Positions 30,762-39,365 of a DNA stretch of 64,000 nucleotides are shown one piece after another. The DNA is taken from positions 1-64,000 of the forward strand of contig NZ_FTNE01000002.1 of assembly GCF_900156265.1 (NCBI RefSeq). The letters run 5' to 3'. Each line of letters begins with the position of its first letter. Positions within the stretch are counted from its first letter, which is position 1. The notes below the pieces were generated by a model. It saw only the letters and a program-made list of their open reading frames with translations, searched no databases and had not been told where the DNA came from. Both the position numbers and the translations under genes were made by a program. The DNA comes from Acidiphilium rubrum (GTDB taxonomy: Bacteria > Pseudomonadota > Alphaproteobacteria > Acetobacterales > Acetobacteraceae).

Positions 30762-31844
30762 CTGTCACGCATTCCGAAATTGTTGCAGCCGATCACCTTT
30801 CGCGCGGTCACCGCGAAGAACCGGATCGTCGTCTCGCCGATGTGCCAATACAGCGCGATCGACGGGCTGGGTCAGGACTGGCACATCCAAACGCTCGGCG
30901 CCAAGGCGATGGGCGGTGCAGGCATCGTGTTCACCGAAGCGACGCATATAGCGCCCGAAGCGCGCATCACGCCCTATTGCCTCGGCCTGTGGAACGATGC
31001 GCAGGAGGCGTTCATGACCAGGCTCGCCACCTTGATCAGCTATGGCGGCGCCATCCCGGCGATCCAGATCGCCCATGCCGGGCGCAAGGCCAGCACGGTG
31101 GCACCTTGGGAGGGTGAACGGCACATCGCGCCCGATGCGCCGGGCGGCTGGCTGCCCGCCGCACCCAGCGCGATCCCCTACGCGCCGGATCGGCCCAACC
31201 CGCACGCCATGACCGAGGGCGATATCGCGACCACCATCCGCCAGTTTGCCGAGACCGCCGGGCGGGCTTACCGGGCCGGGTTCAAGATTGTCGAACTTCA
31301 TGCCGCCCACGGCTATCTGCTGCATGAATTTCTTTCACCGATCAGCAATCACCGCACCGATCGCTACGGTGGCGACCTGGCAGCGCGTGCGCGCCTGTTG
31401 ATGGAGGTGCTGGATGCGGTCCGCGCGGTCTGGCCGGCCGAACTGCCGGTATTCGTCCGCCTGTCCTGCACGGACTGGATCGAGGGCGGCCACACCATCG
31501 AGGATTCCGTGACGCTGGCGCGCTGGCTGCGCGAGCGTGGCGACGTCGACCTGATCGATTGTTCGAGCGCGGGCATTGCGCCACAGCAGAAGATCGCCTC
31601 GGTCCATCCCGGCTATCAGGTGCCGTTCGCCGAGCGCATTCGCCGCGAGGCCGGCATTGCGACCGGGGCGGTCGGCATGATCCGCGAACCGGAACTTGCC
31701 GCCGAAATCATCGCCAACGAGCGGGCGGACCTCGTGTTCCTCGCCCGCGCGCTGCTGGCGGACCCGGCCTGGCCCAACCGTGCCGCGAGCCACTTCGGGC
31801 TCAAACCCGAGTTGGTGCCACAATATCAGCGCGCGCTGATCTAG
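30762..31844 (+). CDS. NADH:flavin oxidoreductase, old yellow enzyme (YqjM-like)
   Basis: A TIM-barrel FMN oxidoreductase of about 360 residues that reduces activated C=C bonds. Key motifs are RIVVSPMCQYSA (FMN site), QIAHAGRKAS, and ELHAAHGYLLHEFLSP (His-His pair for substrate), with YGG following. The strongest start is CTG 30762, preceded by AAGGAG at 7 bp; no ATG, GTG or TTG lies nearby in frame, and the nearest ATG (30594) lies inside the divergent pdxY coding region. A CTG start is unusual. Confidence 0.8.
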   Translation: MSRIPKLLQPITFRAVTAKNRIVVSPMCQYSAIDGLGQDWHIQTLGAKAMGGAGIVFTEATHIAPEARITPYCLGLWNDAQEAFMTRLATLISYGGAIPAIQIAHAGRKASTVAPWEGERHIAPDAPGGWLPAAPSAIPYAPDRPNPHAMTEGDIATTIRQFAETAGRAYRAGFKIVELHAAHGYLLHEFLSPISNHRTDRYGGDLAARARLLMEVLDAVRAVWPAELPVFVRLSCTDWIEGGHTIEDSVTLARWLRERGDVDLIDCSSAGIAPQQKIASVHPGYQVPFAERIRREAGIATGAVGMIREPELAAEIIANERADLVFLARALLADPAWPNRAASHFGLKPELVPQYQRALI

Positions 31845-31909
31845 CGCGTGACGATCTGACGGCGCGCGCCAAAACAGGAACAAAACGCGATTATTCCGGC
31901 AATACCCCC

Positions 31910-31959
31910 TTGACGCGGCGCGGAATCGCTACCTAGAACATCGTGTTAGCGTTTTGTTC
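31910..31959 (+). promoter_or_regulatory. lexA promoter with SOS-box-like sites
   Basis: TTGACG (31910-31915) and TAGAAC (31934-31939) at 18 bp form a plausible promoter. GTTA-N7-GTTC at 31945-31959 is one mismatch from the alphaproteobacterial SOS box GTTC-N7-GTTC. A weaker half-match, GAAC-N7-GATT, occurs at 31878-31892. LexA would bind over the promoter and repress its own gene. Confidence 0.6.
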
Positions 31960-31989
31960 CAGAACGCGTCAGACCGAAACGAGGGATCG

Positions 31990-32727
31990 ATGCTTACCCG
32001 CAAGCAACACGAACTGCTGGTGTTTATCGACCAGCATCTGCGCCGCACCGGTTGTTCGCCGAGTTTCGAGGAGATGAAGGACGGGCTCGATCTGAAGTCG
32101 AAATCCGGCATTCATCGTCTGATCGGTGCGCTGGAGGAACGCGGCTTCCTGCGCCGGCACAAGCATCGTGCGCGTGCGCTCGAAGTGATCCGGCTGCCGG
32201 CGGACAGCGTGCCCAGCGAACGTGCGCCCGAACGCGCACCCGAGCGCGCACCCGAGCGTGTCATCGATCAGAAATTCGCACCCAATGTTATCCGCGGCGA
32301 TTTTTCCGCCCGCTTTCAGGGTGCGCGCGCCGCCGCCGAAGTGGCGGCGATCAGCCTGCCGCTTTATGGCCGGATCGCCGCCGGCCAGCCGATCGAGGCC
32401 TTGCGCGAGCATCAGATGGAAATCGAGGTTCCGATCGCGCTGATCGGCCAGGGCGATCACTACGCGCTGGAGGTCGCCGGCGATTCGATGATCGAGGCCG
32501 GCATTCTCGATGGCGACACCGCGATTATCCGCAAGGGCGAGACCGCCGAGAACGGGCAGATCGTGGTGGCGCTGGTCGATGACAACGAAGTGACGCTGAA
32601 GCGTCTGCGCCGGCGCGGCAACTCGACCGCGCTGGAACCGGCCAACGCACGGCATGAAACCCGCATTTTTCCCGCCGAACGGGTCAAGGTGCAGGGCTGC
32701 CTGGTTGCGCTGATGCGCCGATATTAG
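31990..32727 (+). CDS. lexA: SOS repressor LexA
   Basis: A 245-residue repressor and self-cleaving serine protease. The winged-helix N-terminus [18 protein letters not shown] is followed by [20 protein letters not shown]. Cleavage Ala-Gly is in [11 protein letters not shown]; the catalytic Ser is in GDSMIEAG and the Lys in NEVTLKRL. The linker contains a short PERA-type repeat ([15 protein letters not shown]), about 15 residues longer than needed. ATG 31990 preferred over 31954. Probably autoregulated through the upstream site. Confidence 0.92.
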   Translation: MLTRKQHELLVFIDQHLRRTGCSPSFEEMKDGLDLKSKSGIHRLIGALEERGFLRRHKHRARALEVIRLPADSVPSERAPERAPERAPERVIDQKFAPNVIRGDFSARFQGARAAAEVAAISLPLYGRIAAGQPIEALREHQMEIEVPIALIGQGDHYALEVAGDSMIEAGILDGDTAIIRKGETAENGQIVVALVDDNEVTLKRLRRRGNSTALEPANARHETRIFPAERVKVQGCLVALMRRY

Positions 32728-32775
32728 TCAGGCAGGGCCGGTCCCCCCTTTGACCTGACGGCCCTGCCACCCGAT

Positions 32776-33558
32776 ATGGGACGAATGGCGGTATGGGGTA
32801 AGGTTATCGGCGGCGTCGCCGGCTTCGCGTTCGGCGGGCCGATCGGTGCGATTGCGGGCGCGGCGCTTGGCCATGCGGCCGACACCGGCGATCTCGGTTC
32901 GCTGGGCGCGCGGGTTGGGCGGGTATTGCCGCTCGATTCCGCCCGGTTTGCCGCCATGCTGGGGCGGCGCGAGCAGGTGTTCGCGATCGCCGTCACTGTG
33001 CTTGCCGCCAAGCTTGCCAAATGCGACGGCCCCGTCAATCGCGCCGAGATCGATGCGTTCAAGCGCCAGTTCCGCATCGAGGACGCTGCGGTGCCGATGA
33101 TCGGCCGGCTGTTCGATCAGGCGCGCGACGACGCCTCCGGCTTTGAGCCCTATGCGCGGCAGTTGGCCGAAAGCTTCGCGGACAATCGGCTTGCGCTTGA
33201 ACAGGTGTTCGGCGCCCTGCACGCGATCGCCCGCGCCGATGCGCCGCTCAACGGCCGCGAGGCTGACGTGCTGACCCGGATCGGGGTGGCTTTCGGCCTC
33301 GACGAAGCCGCCCGCAACCGGGCCGCCAACCCCTCATCCTTCGCGCAATCCGACGGCGATCCCTACGAGGTGCTCGGCATCGCCAAGACCGCGAGCAACG
33401 AAACCATCCGCGCCCATTGGAAGCAGCTGATGCGCGAAAACCACCCCGACCAGTTGGCTGCCCGCGGCGTTCCGGCGGAATTCGCCGCGCGCGCGACCGA
33501 TCGCGTTGCCCGAATCAATGCCGCCTGGGACGACATCAAGCGCGAGCGGGGTCTGTGA
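32776..33558 (+). CDS. djlA: DjlA-like TerB/J-domain co-chaperone
   Basis: A 260-residue membrane-anchored DnaJ-like protein. A glycine-zipper-like N-terminal membrane segment (about residues 8-32) precedes a TerB-like helical domain (about 60-170) and a C-terminal J domain (about 195-260) with the HPD motif in MRENHPDQL, which stimulates DnaK. ATG 32785 is an alternative start. It overlaps the amidase gene by 4 bp (GTGA). Confidence 0.78.
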   Translation: MGRMAVWGKVIGGVAGFAFGGPIGAIAGAALGHAADTGDLGSLGARVGRVLPLDSARFAAMLGRREQVFAIAVTVLAAKLAKCDGPVNRAEIDAFKRQFRIEDAAVPMIGRLFDQARDDASGFEPYARQLAESFADNRLALEQVFGALHAIARADAPLNGREADVLTRIGVAFGLDEAARNRAANPSSFAQSDGDPYEVLGIAKTASNETIRAHWKQLMRENHPDQLAARGVPAEFAARATDRVARINAAWDDIKRERGL

Positions 33559-34208
33559 CCTCACCCAACCAGGACGACCGTCCGCCCGGCGCGCCGATCG
33601 ATCATCTGGTACTCCACTACACCGGGATGCGCAGTGCCGCGGATGCGATTGCGCGGCTCTGCGACCCGGCCGCCAAGGTTTCGTCGCATTACGTCATCGA
33701 GGAAGATGGCATGGTCCACCAACTCGTGCCGGAAACACGCCGCGCCTGGCACGCCGGCATCAGTTTCTGGCGCGGGCGGCGCACTCTGAACGATTGCTCG
33801 ATCGGCATCGAAATCGTCAACCCGGGCCATGAATGGGGCTATCGCGCCTTCCCCCCCGCGCAGATCGCCGCCGTCATCACGCTCGCCCAAGGTATCCTGG
33901 CGCGCCACCCGATTCCGGGCGCGCACATCGTCGCGCATTCCGACATCGCGGCCGATCGCAAGCAGGACCCTGGTGAATTGTTCCCCTGGCGGCACCTCGC
34001 GGCGCACGGGATCGGCCTGTGGACCGACGAATTCGCCGCGCCGTCCGACCCGCTCGGGGCACTGACCGCGATCGGGTATGATCCGGGGCTTGATCCGGTT
34101 GTTTCGATCACCGCATTTCAACGGCGATTCTGGCCGTCATGCTGCGATGGCGTGATGGATGAGGCGACGGCCGGGCGGATTGGCGCTGTTGCTGGGGTGT
34201 TGGCTTAG
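33555..34208 (+). CDS. N-acetylmuramoyl-L-alanine amidase, AmpD/AmiD-like
   Basis: A 217-residue amidase_2-domain enzyme that cleaves the MurNAc-L-Ala bond of muropeptides. Zinc and catalytic residues are visible in HLVLHYTG, SSHYVIEEDG, WHAGISFW, IGIEIVN and the C-terminal AHSDIAADRKQDPG. There is no signal peptide, so a cytoplasmic, cell-wall recycling role like AmpD is likely. GTG 33555 overlaps the djlA stop; a longer frame to 33417 is a shadow of djlA. Confidence 0.82.
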   Translation: MTSPNQDDRPPGAPIDHLVLHYTGMRSAADAIARLCDPAAKVSSHYVIEEDGMVHQLVPETRRAWHAGISFWRGRRTLNDCSIGIEIVNPGHEWGYRAFPPAQIAAVITLAQGILARHPIPGAHIVAHSDIAADRKQDPGELFPWRHLAAHGIGLWTDEFAAPSDPLGALTAIGYDPGLDPVVSITAFQRRFWPSCCDGVMDEATAGRIGAVAGVLA

Positions 34209-34209
34209 G

Positions 34210-34370
34210 GGAGGTAAGGAAGCGCTTCTTTTTTGAAAAAAAGAAGCAAAAAACTTTCTGACTCTGGGGCACGGGCGTTTTCACGGGCACGGGCCCAAAT
34301 CAACAAAGTTTTTTTTGCTTCTTTTTTGTTCACAAAAAAGAAGATCCTTCCCTGTCCTTCCCTACCCTCC
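34210..34370. repeat. AT-rich palindromic element (family 2)
   Basis: Two 11-bp hairpins face each other: GCTTCTTTTTT/AAAAAAGAAGC at 34225-34248 and CTTCTTTTTTG/CAAAAAAGAAG at 34318-34343. The inner flanks GCAAAAAACTTT (34247-34258) and AAAGTTTTTTTTGC (34306-34319) are themselves inverted. The unit lies between the amidase stop and a small gene. Each hairpin plus its poly-T would act as a terminator. A purine-rich run outside each arm (GGGGAGGTAAGGAAG and, reversed, GGGAGGGTAGGGAAGG) is also similar. Confidence 0.6.
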
Positions 34371-34436
34371 CATCCCCCGAAACCTTGCATTTCTATATAA
34401 AAACTATATAAAAACCCTGAAATCCGGAGCACACCG

Positions 34437-34640
34437 ATGGCCGTCACCAGTTTCGAAGTCGACCAGCATACCGCCGAAGCGATATCGGAACTGCGCGGCC
34501 TGTTCGGGGTCAAGACCAATGCCGCGGTGATTCGGCGGGCGCTCGCTCTGGCCCAGGTGATCAGCCGTGAGGCGGCGGCGGACCATACCATCACGGTCAG
34601 CGGCCGGGCCGAGCCGGTCCGCATCGTGCTCAACGGGTAG
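34437..34640 (+). CDS. Small possible ribbon-helix-helix protein (67 aa)
   Basis: A 67-residue protein with start site GGAGCACACCG before ATG 34437. FEVDQHTAEAISELRGLFGVKTNAAVIRRALALAQV looks like a short beta strand followed by two helices, the pattern of ribbon-helix-helix antitoxin-like DNA-binding proteins. There is no adjacent toxin; the next gene is a membrane protein 14 bp later. Function unproven. Confidence 0.55.
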   Translation: MAVTSFEVDQHTAEAISELRGLFGVKTNAAVIRRALALAQVISREAAADHTITVSGRAEPVRIVLNG

Positions 34641-34654
34641 GCACGGCGCCGGCG

Positions 34655-35023
34655 ATGAGCGGCACGTCGCCAGGATTGTCGCCGGCGGTCCAGCTCGAGG
34701 ATGTCGAACGCGGCCTGTCGGTCAAGGATCGGATCGCGCTCGGCGATGCGTCGATCCGGCGGCAGATCGCGATCGTGATCATGGCGCTGTTCGCGATCAC
34801 CAACGTGCTCTCGGTCATCTTCATCGGCGTGCTTTATTATTTCGATCAGCGCGACATCGCCGATCACCTGATTCCGGCGACCGCGCGGGTGATTACGCCA
34901 TCGGTCGTGATGAGCCTGCTCGGTGCGACAACCGTGCAACTCGGCGCCATCGCGGTGATCATGGCGCGCGGCATTTTCAACGTGCCCATTGACCAGCCTT
35001 ACCCGATCGTCGAAGAGACCTGA
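34655..35023 (+). CDS. Hypothetical two-helix membrane protein (122 aa)
   Basis: A 122-residue protein with two predicted membrane helices (about residues 39-63, IAIVIMALFAITNVLSVIFIG, and 82-105, VVMSLLGATTVQLGAIAVIMA). The N-terminus is charged. It follows the small RHH-like gene by 14 bp, so they are probably co-transcribed. The stop codon touches the start of rnpB. No family recognised. Confidence 0.55.
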   Translation: MSGTSPGLSPAVQLEDVERGLSVKDRIALGDASIRRQIAIVIMALFAITNVLSVIFIGVLYYFDQRDIADHLIPATARVITPSVVMSLLGATTVQLGAIAVIMARGIFNVPIDQPYPIVEET

Positions 35024-35418
35024 GCCAGACGGTTGGACGGCCGCCGTTCCGGGCAACCGGGGCGGAGGAAAGTCCGGGCTCCACGGAAACACGGTGCCGG
35101 TTAACGACCGGCGGGGGCGACCCCAGGGACAGTGCCACAGAAAACAAACCGCCCGCGCGTGCAAACCCGCGGGCAAGGGTGAAACGGTGCGGTAAGAGCG
35201 CACCGCGCCTGCGGTAACGTAGGCGGCAGGGTAAACCCCACCGGGAGCAAGACCGAATAGGGGTGGCCGGCGGCGTGAGCGATCATGGCCGCGGGGGTGT
35301 TTTCGACCCGTCACCCGGGTTGGTCGCGCGAGGCGCGCAGCAATGCGCGTCCCAGACGAATGGCCGTCCACCATCCGCGAGGATGCGGACAGAACCCGGC
35401 TTACAGACCGTCTGGCAT
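35022..35418 (+). ncRNA. rnpB: RNase P RNA
   Basis: Bacterial type A RNase P RNA. The 5' end GCCAGACGGT (35024-35033) pairs with ACCGTCTGGC (35407-35416), forming helix P1. The conserved GAGGAAAGTCCGGGCTCC (about 35065-35082) and ACAGAACCCGGCTTACAG (about 35389-35406) form the P4/core regions, with AGGGTGAAACGGTGCGGTAAGAG in between. Boundaries are approximate to a few bases. It processes the 5' ends of precursor tRNAs. Confidence 0.9.
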
Positions 35419-35445
35419 CTATATTGATAATGGGAAGTGGGCGCG

Positions 35446-35520
35446 TGGTGCCGGGTGAGGGATTTGAACCCCCGACCTTCGGTTTACAAAACCGCTGCAC
35501 TACCACTGTGCTAACCCGGC
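35446..35520 (-). tRNA. tRNA-Thr (TGT)
   Basis: A 75-base cloverleaf including encoded CCA. Acceptor GCCGGGT pairs with ACCCGGC; T arm GGGTTCAAATCCC; anticodon loop TTTGTAA gives TGT. The anticodon stem has a G-A mismatch at its base. It lies opposite to rnpB and tRNA-Ala. Confidence 0.9.
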
Positions 35521-35608
35521 CGCGCCAGCGACCTCTTATCACGACCGCGCCGGGTTTCCACCCCTTGCCTGCCCCCGCCACCCGGTTTATACGCCGCCCA
35601 CGACCGGT

Positions 35609-35684
35609 GGGGCCATAGCTCAGTTGGGAGAGCGCCTGAATGGCATTCAGGAGGTCGGCGGTTCGATTCCGCTTGGCTCCACCA
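35609..35684 (+). tRNA. tRNA-Ala (GGC)
   Basis: A 76-base cloverleaf with encoded CCA. Acceptor GGGGCCA pairs with TGGCTCC; D arm AGCTCAGTTGGGAGAGC; anticodon loop TGGCATT gives GGC; T arm GGTTCGATTCC. Confidence 0.92.
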
Positions 35685-35741
35685 AATCAATCCTCCACGA
35701 TGAAGAACCAGGTAGCGCAAGGCGCCACGTCGCAACAGTGA

Positions 35742-36686
35742 TCAGGCGGTCCGGAAACCGATCGTGCCGGAATCGCTGATGATGCGCGTCCCCGCATCGC
35801 CATCGATCACCCGTGACAGATCAGCGAGCGCCCCGATCGCCGCTGGCCTGCCGGTGGCGGCCACGAACGATACGGCAGCCGCAACCTTCGGCCCCATCGA
35901 GCCTGCCTTGAACGCCTCGCCGTGGCGCCTCAATGCATCGGGGTCGGCCCGCCCGATTAAGCGCGCGTGTTCCGTGCCATAGTCGAGATAGACGCCTGAC
36001 ACGTCGGTCAGCATCACGAACAGGTCGGCCGCCACCTGTTGCGCCAGCAAGGCGCTGGCCGCGTCCTTATCGATCACGGCCTCGACTCCGTCCATTCGCC
36101 CGTCGACGCCGGCGGCGACGGGAATTCCCCCGCCACCCGCACAGATCACGATGACACCCGCCTCGATCAGCCGTTGAATGGGGCCGATTTCGACAATGGC
36201 TTGCGGCCGCGGCGAAGCGACCACGCGGCGCCATCCCTCACCATCGGGCGCGATCGACCAGTGATGCGTGGCCGCGATCAGGCGCGCGGCCGCTTCGTCC
36301 AGCATCGGGCCGATCGGCTTGGCCGGCGCGGCAAAAGCCGGATCATCCCGAGCGACGACAATCTGGGTCAACAGGGTTGCCACCTCGGTGCCAACCGGCA
36401 GCGCGTTGCGTAATTCGCGCTCGATCGCAAAGCCGATCCAGCCTTCGCTTTCCGCATCCAGCACATCCAGCGGCAACGCCGACTCTGCCGGCCCGGCCGC
36501 CGATTGCAGCGCGAGCAGCCCAACTTGCGGACCGTTGCCGTGCGTCAGGATCAATTGATGGCCGGCCGCGACCAATGCTGCGAGCGCGCGCGCCGCACCC
36601 CGCAGCGTATCCAACTGATTGGCGGCGGTCAGTGGCTGGCCGCGCTTGAGCAACGCGTTGCCGCCGAGTGCGATCACGATGCGCAT
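35742..36686 (-). CDS. arcC: Carbamate kinase
   Basis: A 314-residue kinase that makes ATP from carbamoyl phosphate, the last step of the arginine deiminase pathway. MRIVIALGGNALLKRGQPL, HGNGPQVGLLALQ and ICAGGGGIPV are family signatures. It starts 5 bp after arcB, so the two are clearly co-transcribed. Confidence 0.93.
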   Translation of the reverse strand: MRIVIALGGNALLKRGQPLTAANQLDTLRGAARALAALVAAGHQLILTHGNGPQVGLLALQSAAGPAESALPLDVLDAESEGWIGFAIERELRNALPVGTEVATLLTQIVVARDDPAFAAPAKPIGPMLDEAAARLIAATHHWSIAPDGEGWRRVVASPRPQAIVEIGPIQRLIEAGVIVICAGGGGIPVAAGVDGRMDGVEAVIDKDAASALLAQQVAADLFVMLTDVSGVYLDYGTEHARLIGRADPDALRRHGEAFKAGSMGPKVAAAVSFVAATGRPAAIGALADLSRVIDGDAGTRIISDSGTIGFRTA

Positions 36687-36691
36687 GGCAC

Positions 36692-37690
36692 TCAGCCCAA
36701 CGTCGCGACCAGGATCGCCTTGATGGTGTGCATCCGGTTCTCCGCCTGATCGAACACGATCGATGCCGGGGATTCGAAAACATCATCGGTCACCTCCATC
36801 GCGGTGATGCCGAATTTCGCTTCGATATCGCGTCCGGTCGTCGTCTCTGCATTATGGAACGATGGCAGGCAGTGCATGAATCTGGTCAGCGGATTGCCGG
36901 TTGCGGCCATCAACGCCGCGTTGACCTGATAGGGTTTCAGAAGATCGATCCGTTTCCGCCAGATCGATGGATCTTCGCCCATCGATACCCAGACGTCGGT
37001 ATAGATGAAATCGGCGGCCGCGACCGCCTTGAGCGGATCGGTCTCGTACAGCACGGAGGCACCGCTTGTCGCCTCGAGCGCGCCGATATGATCGATGAAC
37101 GCTGCCTCCGGCCGGAGTGCGGGCGGCGCGCCGATGGTTAGACGCATACCCAGTTTTGCCGCCCCGGTCGCCAGCGAGCGCGCCATATTGTTGCGCCCAT
37201 CGCCCATGAAAGCGAACCGAACGTCCGACAGATTCTTGTGGGTGAATTCACGCATGGTCATGAAGTCCGCCAAGATCTGGGTCGGGTGCGATTGATCGGT
37301 CAAGCCATTGTACACCGGCACGCCGGCATATTGCGCCAGTGTGACCGCGTCCGCCTGGCCGAAGCCGCGAAACTCGATCGCATCGAACATTCGCCCCAGC
37401 ACGCGCGCGGTATCGCGCACGGTCTCGGCCTGACCGATATGGCTGCCGCCGGGCCCCATATACGTCACATGCGCGCCCTGATCGTGGGCCGCGACCTCAA
37501 AGCCGCTGCGTGTGCGGGTCGAATCCTTCTCGAAAATCAAGGCGATATTCTTGCCGGTCAGTGCCGCGCGCTCGAATCCGCCACGCTTGGCGGATTTCAG
37601 ATCTTTTGCCATGTCCAGCAGGTAGCGGATTTCATCGGCGGCGAGATCATCAAGATCGATCACGCTTCTGCCGTGCAGATTGATGGCCAT
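36692..37690 (-). CDS. arcB: Ornithine carbamoyltransferase (catabolic context)
   Basis: A 332-residue enzyme converting citrulline and phosphate to ornithine and carbamoyl phosphate in the catabolic direction. The carbamoyl-phosphate loop FEKDSTRTRSGFE, HPTQILADFMTM and HCLPSFHN are visible. Its length and position between arcA and arcC indicate the catabolic ArcB rather than anabolic ArgF. Confidence 0.93.
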   Translation of the reverse strand: MAINLHGRSVIDLDDLAADEIRYLLDMAKDLKSAKRGGFERAALTGKNIALIFEKDSTRTRSGFEVAAHDQGAHVTYMGPGGSHIGQAETVRDTARVLGRMFDAIEFRGFGQADAVTLAQYAGVPVYNGLTDQSHPTQILADFMTMREFTHKNLSDVRFAFMGDGRNNMARSLATGAAKLGMRLTIGAPPALRPEAAFIDHIGALEATSGASVLYETDPLKAVAAADFIYTDVWVSMGEDPSIWRKRIDLLKPYQVNAALMAATGNPLTRFMHCLPSFHNAETTTGRDIEAKFGITAMEVTDDVFESPASIVFDQAENRMHTIKAILVATLG

Positions 37691-37707
37691 CGGATTGTCC
37701 TGTCTTT

Positions 37708-37774
37708 GGTTGATCAGAGCGGGGGGTTGATCAGATCGGGGGGTTGATCAGATCGGGAGTTGATCAGATCGGGT
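37708..37774. repeat. 17-bp tandem repeat, about four copies, between arcA and arcB
   Basis: GGTTGATCAGATCGGGG repeats at 37708, 37725 and 37742, with a partial fourth copy from 37758. The fourth lies partly inside the arcA stop region. Copy 1 has GAGC for GATC. Each unit contains the palindrome TGATCA. It fills much of the 73-bp arcA-arcB gap. Confidence 0.8.
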
Positions 37775-38990
37775 CGCGTACCAGCGGGCACGTCATGCAA
37801 TGGCCGCCACCGCGGCCGCGCCCGAGTTCCGAACCCGCAATGGTGATCACCTCGACGCCCGATTTGCGGAGTTGCGTGTTGGTATAAACATTGCGGTCGT
37901 AGGCGATCACCACACCGGGCGCGACCGCGACGACATTATTGCCGTCGTCCCATTGTTCCCGTTCCGCCTCGAACGCATCGCCGCCGGTCACGACCCGGCG
38001 CAGCGTCGCAACGCCGACCGCCTGCGCGACCACATCAACGAACGGTCCAACCTCGGTGACCACGCGGATCGCACCGGTGTCATCGCCCGGATAGAGCGAA
38101 AACGCCCTGATGTGATCGACGATGTCGGGAAACACCGTCACCAGATCCCGATCGCAGAAGGTGAACACGGTATCGAGATGCATATAGCTGCGGTCGCGCG
38201 GCATCAGCGCTGCGATCACCCGCCGCGCCGCCCCGTGTGCGAACAGACGGCTGGCATATTCGGTCACGGCCTGCGGCGTCGATCGCTCGCCCATGCCGAT
38301 CAGCACCACACCCTCGGCCAGCGGCATCACGTCGCCGCCTTCCAGGCTCAGCGGGCTGAAATCCTCGTCCGCAGCATCGAGGTAGCGGACGAAATCGGCA
38401 TTCCTGAAGCGCGGGTGAAACCGATACACGCACGCCACATTGATCGCCTCCGGCCGGCGCGCCGGCCAGAACATCGGGTTGATGAACACCCCCTTGTTGA
38501 CCCAACAGGAGCTGTCACGGGTAAATAACTGGTTCGGCAGCGGCGGCAGCACGAATTGATGATCCGCCTGGGTCAGGGCGAACAGGCCCCTCGCCGCAAA
38601 TGGCAGCTCGGCCCGCGCAATCCCGCCGATCAGAAACCTCGCGAGCTGCGCGGCCGGCAATTCATCGAGCCAGGCGCGCATCTCCCCCATCGTACCATGA
38701 CCGAGATGTTTCAGGTCGACCCGCCGATCGAGCAGCCAAGCCCGTGCTGACGCATCGGCCATCGCCTCGGCGAGCATTGCGCCGAATTCGTGCACGATCA
38801 CCCCCCGTTCGCGCAGGGTATCGACAAACGCATCATGTTCCTGGCGCGCCTTCTTGACCCACAGGACATCGTCAAACAGAAACGCGTGGCAGTTGCCCGG
38901 CGTCAGCCGCTCAAGGCCCAGGTCGGGCCGGTGCACCAATACTTCGCGCAATATCCCAACCTCGGAATGAACGCCCAAAACGGCGGTCAT
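37764..38990 (-). CDS. arcA: Arginine deiminase
   Basis: A 408-residue enzyme hydrolysing arginine to citrulline and ammonia. ATG 38990 ([22 protein letters not shown]) fits the family; an open frame to 39065 is ignored. Conserved features are [17 protein letters not shown] and the C-terminal [10 protein letters not shown] carrying the catalytic Cys. It heads arcA-arcB-arcC. No arcD antiporter gene is in the window. Confidence 0.94.
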   Translation of the reverse strand: MTAVLGVHSEVGILREVLVHRPDLGLERLTPGNCHAFLFDDVLWVKKARQEHDAFVDTLRERGVIVHEFGAMLAEAMADASARAWLLDRRVDLKHLGHGTMGEMRAWLDELPAAQLARFLIGGIARAELPFAARGLFALTQADHQFVLPPLPNQLFTRDSSCWVNKGVFINPMFWPARRPEAINVACVYRFHPRFRNADFVRYLDAADEDFSPLSLEGGDVMPLAEGVVLIGMGERSTPQAVTEYASRLFAHGAARRVIAALMPRDRSYMHLDTVFTFCDRDLVTVFPDIVDHIRAFSLYPGDDTGAIRVVTEVGPFVDVVAQAVGVATLRRVVTGGDAFEAEREQWDDGNNVVAVAPGVVIAYDRNVYTNTQLRKSGVEVITIAGSELGRGRGGGHCMTCPLVRDPI

Positions 38991-39365
38991 GACTCGATCC
39001 GATCCGGCGAATGGTCCCGCCTGGCGGTCTTTACGATCGCGGCCGGCCGGGTGTGCGCGCAACAAGGTATCGTTCGACTCATTGAATAATCTCCGTCATG
39101 GCGGGGAGCCCCGGTGATGCAAAGTCCACCGGACGATGCGCGATCAACCAGCCCCCGGCAGGTTTCCAGCGTTTAAATGCCGACAGGTCCCGCCTCGCAT
39201 TGATCTGAATCAAGGCACGCTTGGACGGTGTCCGCCACTTTGAGGAACGATCGGATCAAGCGCTGCATCGGGTGATGTCCGGAGGCGTCCACCGCTTCAT
39301 CGCCCACCGACCCGATATCCCACGCCGCGTGTGACCGACCATTTCGTGAAGGATAACAATTTGCG
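38991..39365. other. Shared divergent regulatory region of arcABC and the H+-ATPase cluster
   Basis: The 375-bp gap between arcA and the small membrane-protein gene contains no convincing gene; minus-strand frames in it are shadows. It holds a perfect FNR/ANR-type palindrome, listed separately. It presumably contains the promoters for both directions. Confidence 0.6.
39200..39213. promoter_or_regulatory. FNR/ANR-type site between arcABC and H+-ATPase genes
   Basis: TTGATCTGAATCAA is a perfect match to the FNR/ANR consensus TTGAT-N4-ATCAA. It is about 210 bp upstream of arcA and about 150 bp upstream of the divergent small membrane-protein gene. In Pseudomonas, ANR activates the arc operon, which supports the assignment. 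Confidence 0.65.

Noticed and set aside
35742-36686. Carbamate kinase as an acetylglutamate kinase
   Set aside because: Position with arcA and arcB and the carbamate-kinase signatures MRIVIALGGNALLKRG and HGNGPQVG favour ArcC.
39347-39362. GGATAACAATTT, identical to part of the E. coli lac operator, upstream of the small membrane-protein gene
   Set aside because: Only a 12-base match with no symmetric partner and no LacI gene; surroundings are ordinary chromosome, so coincidence.
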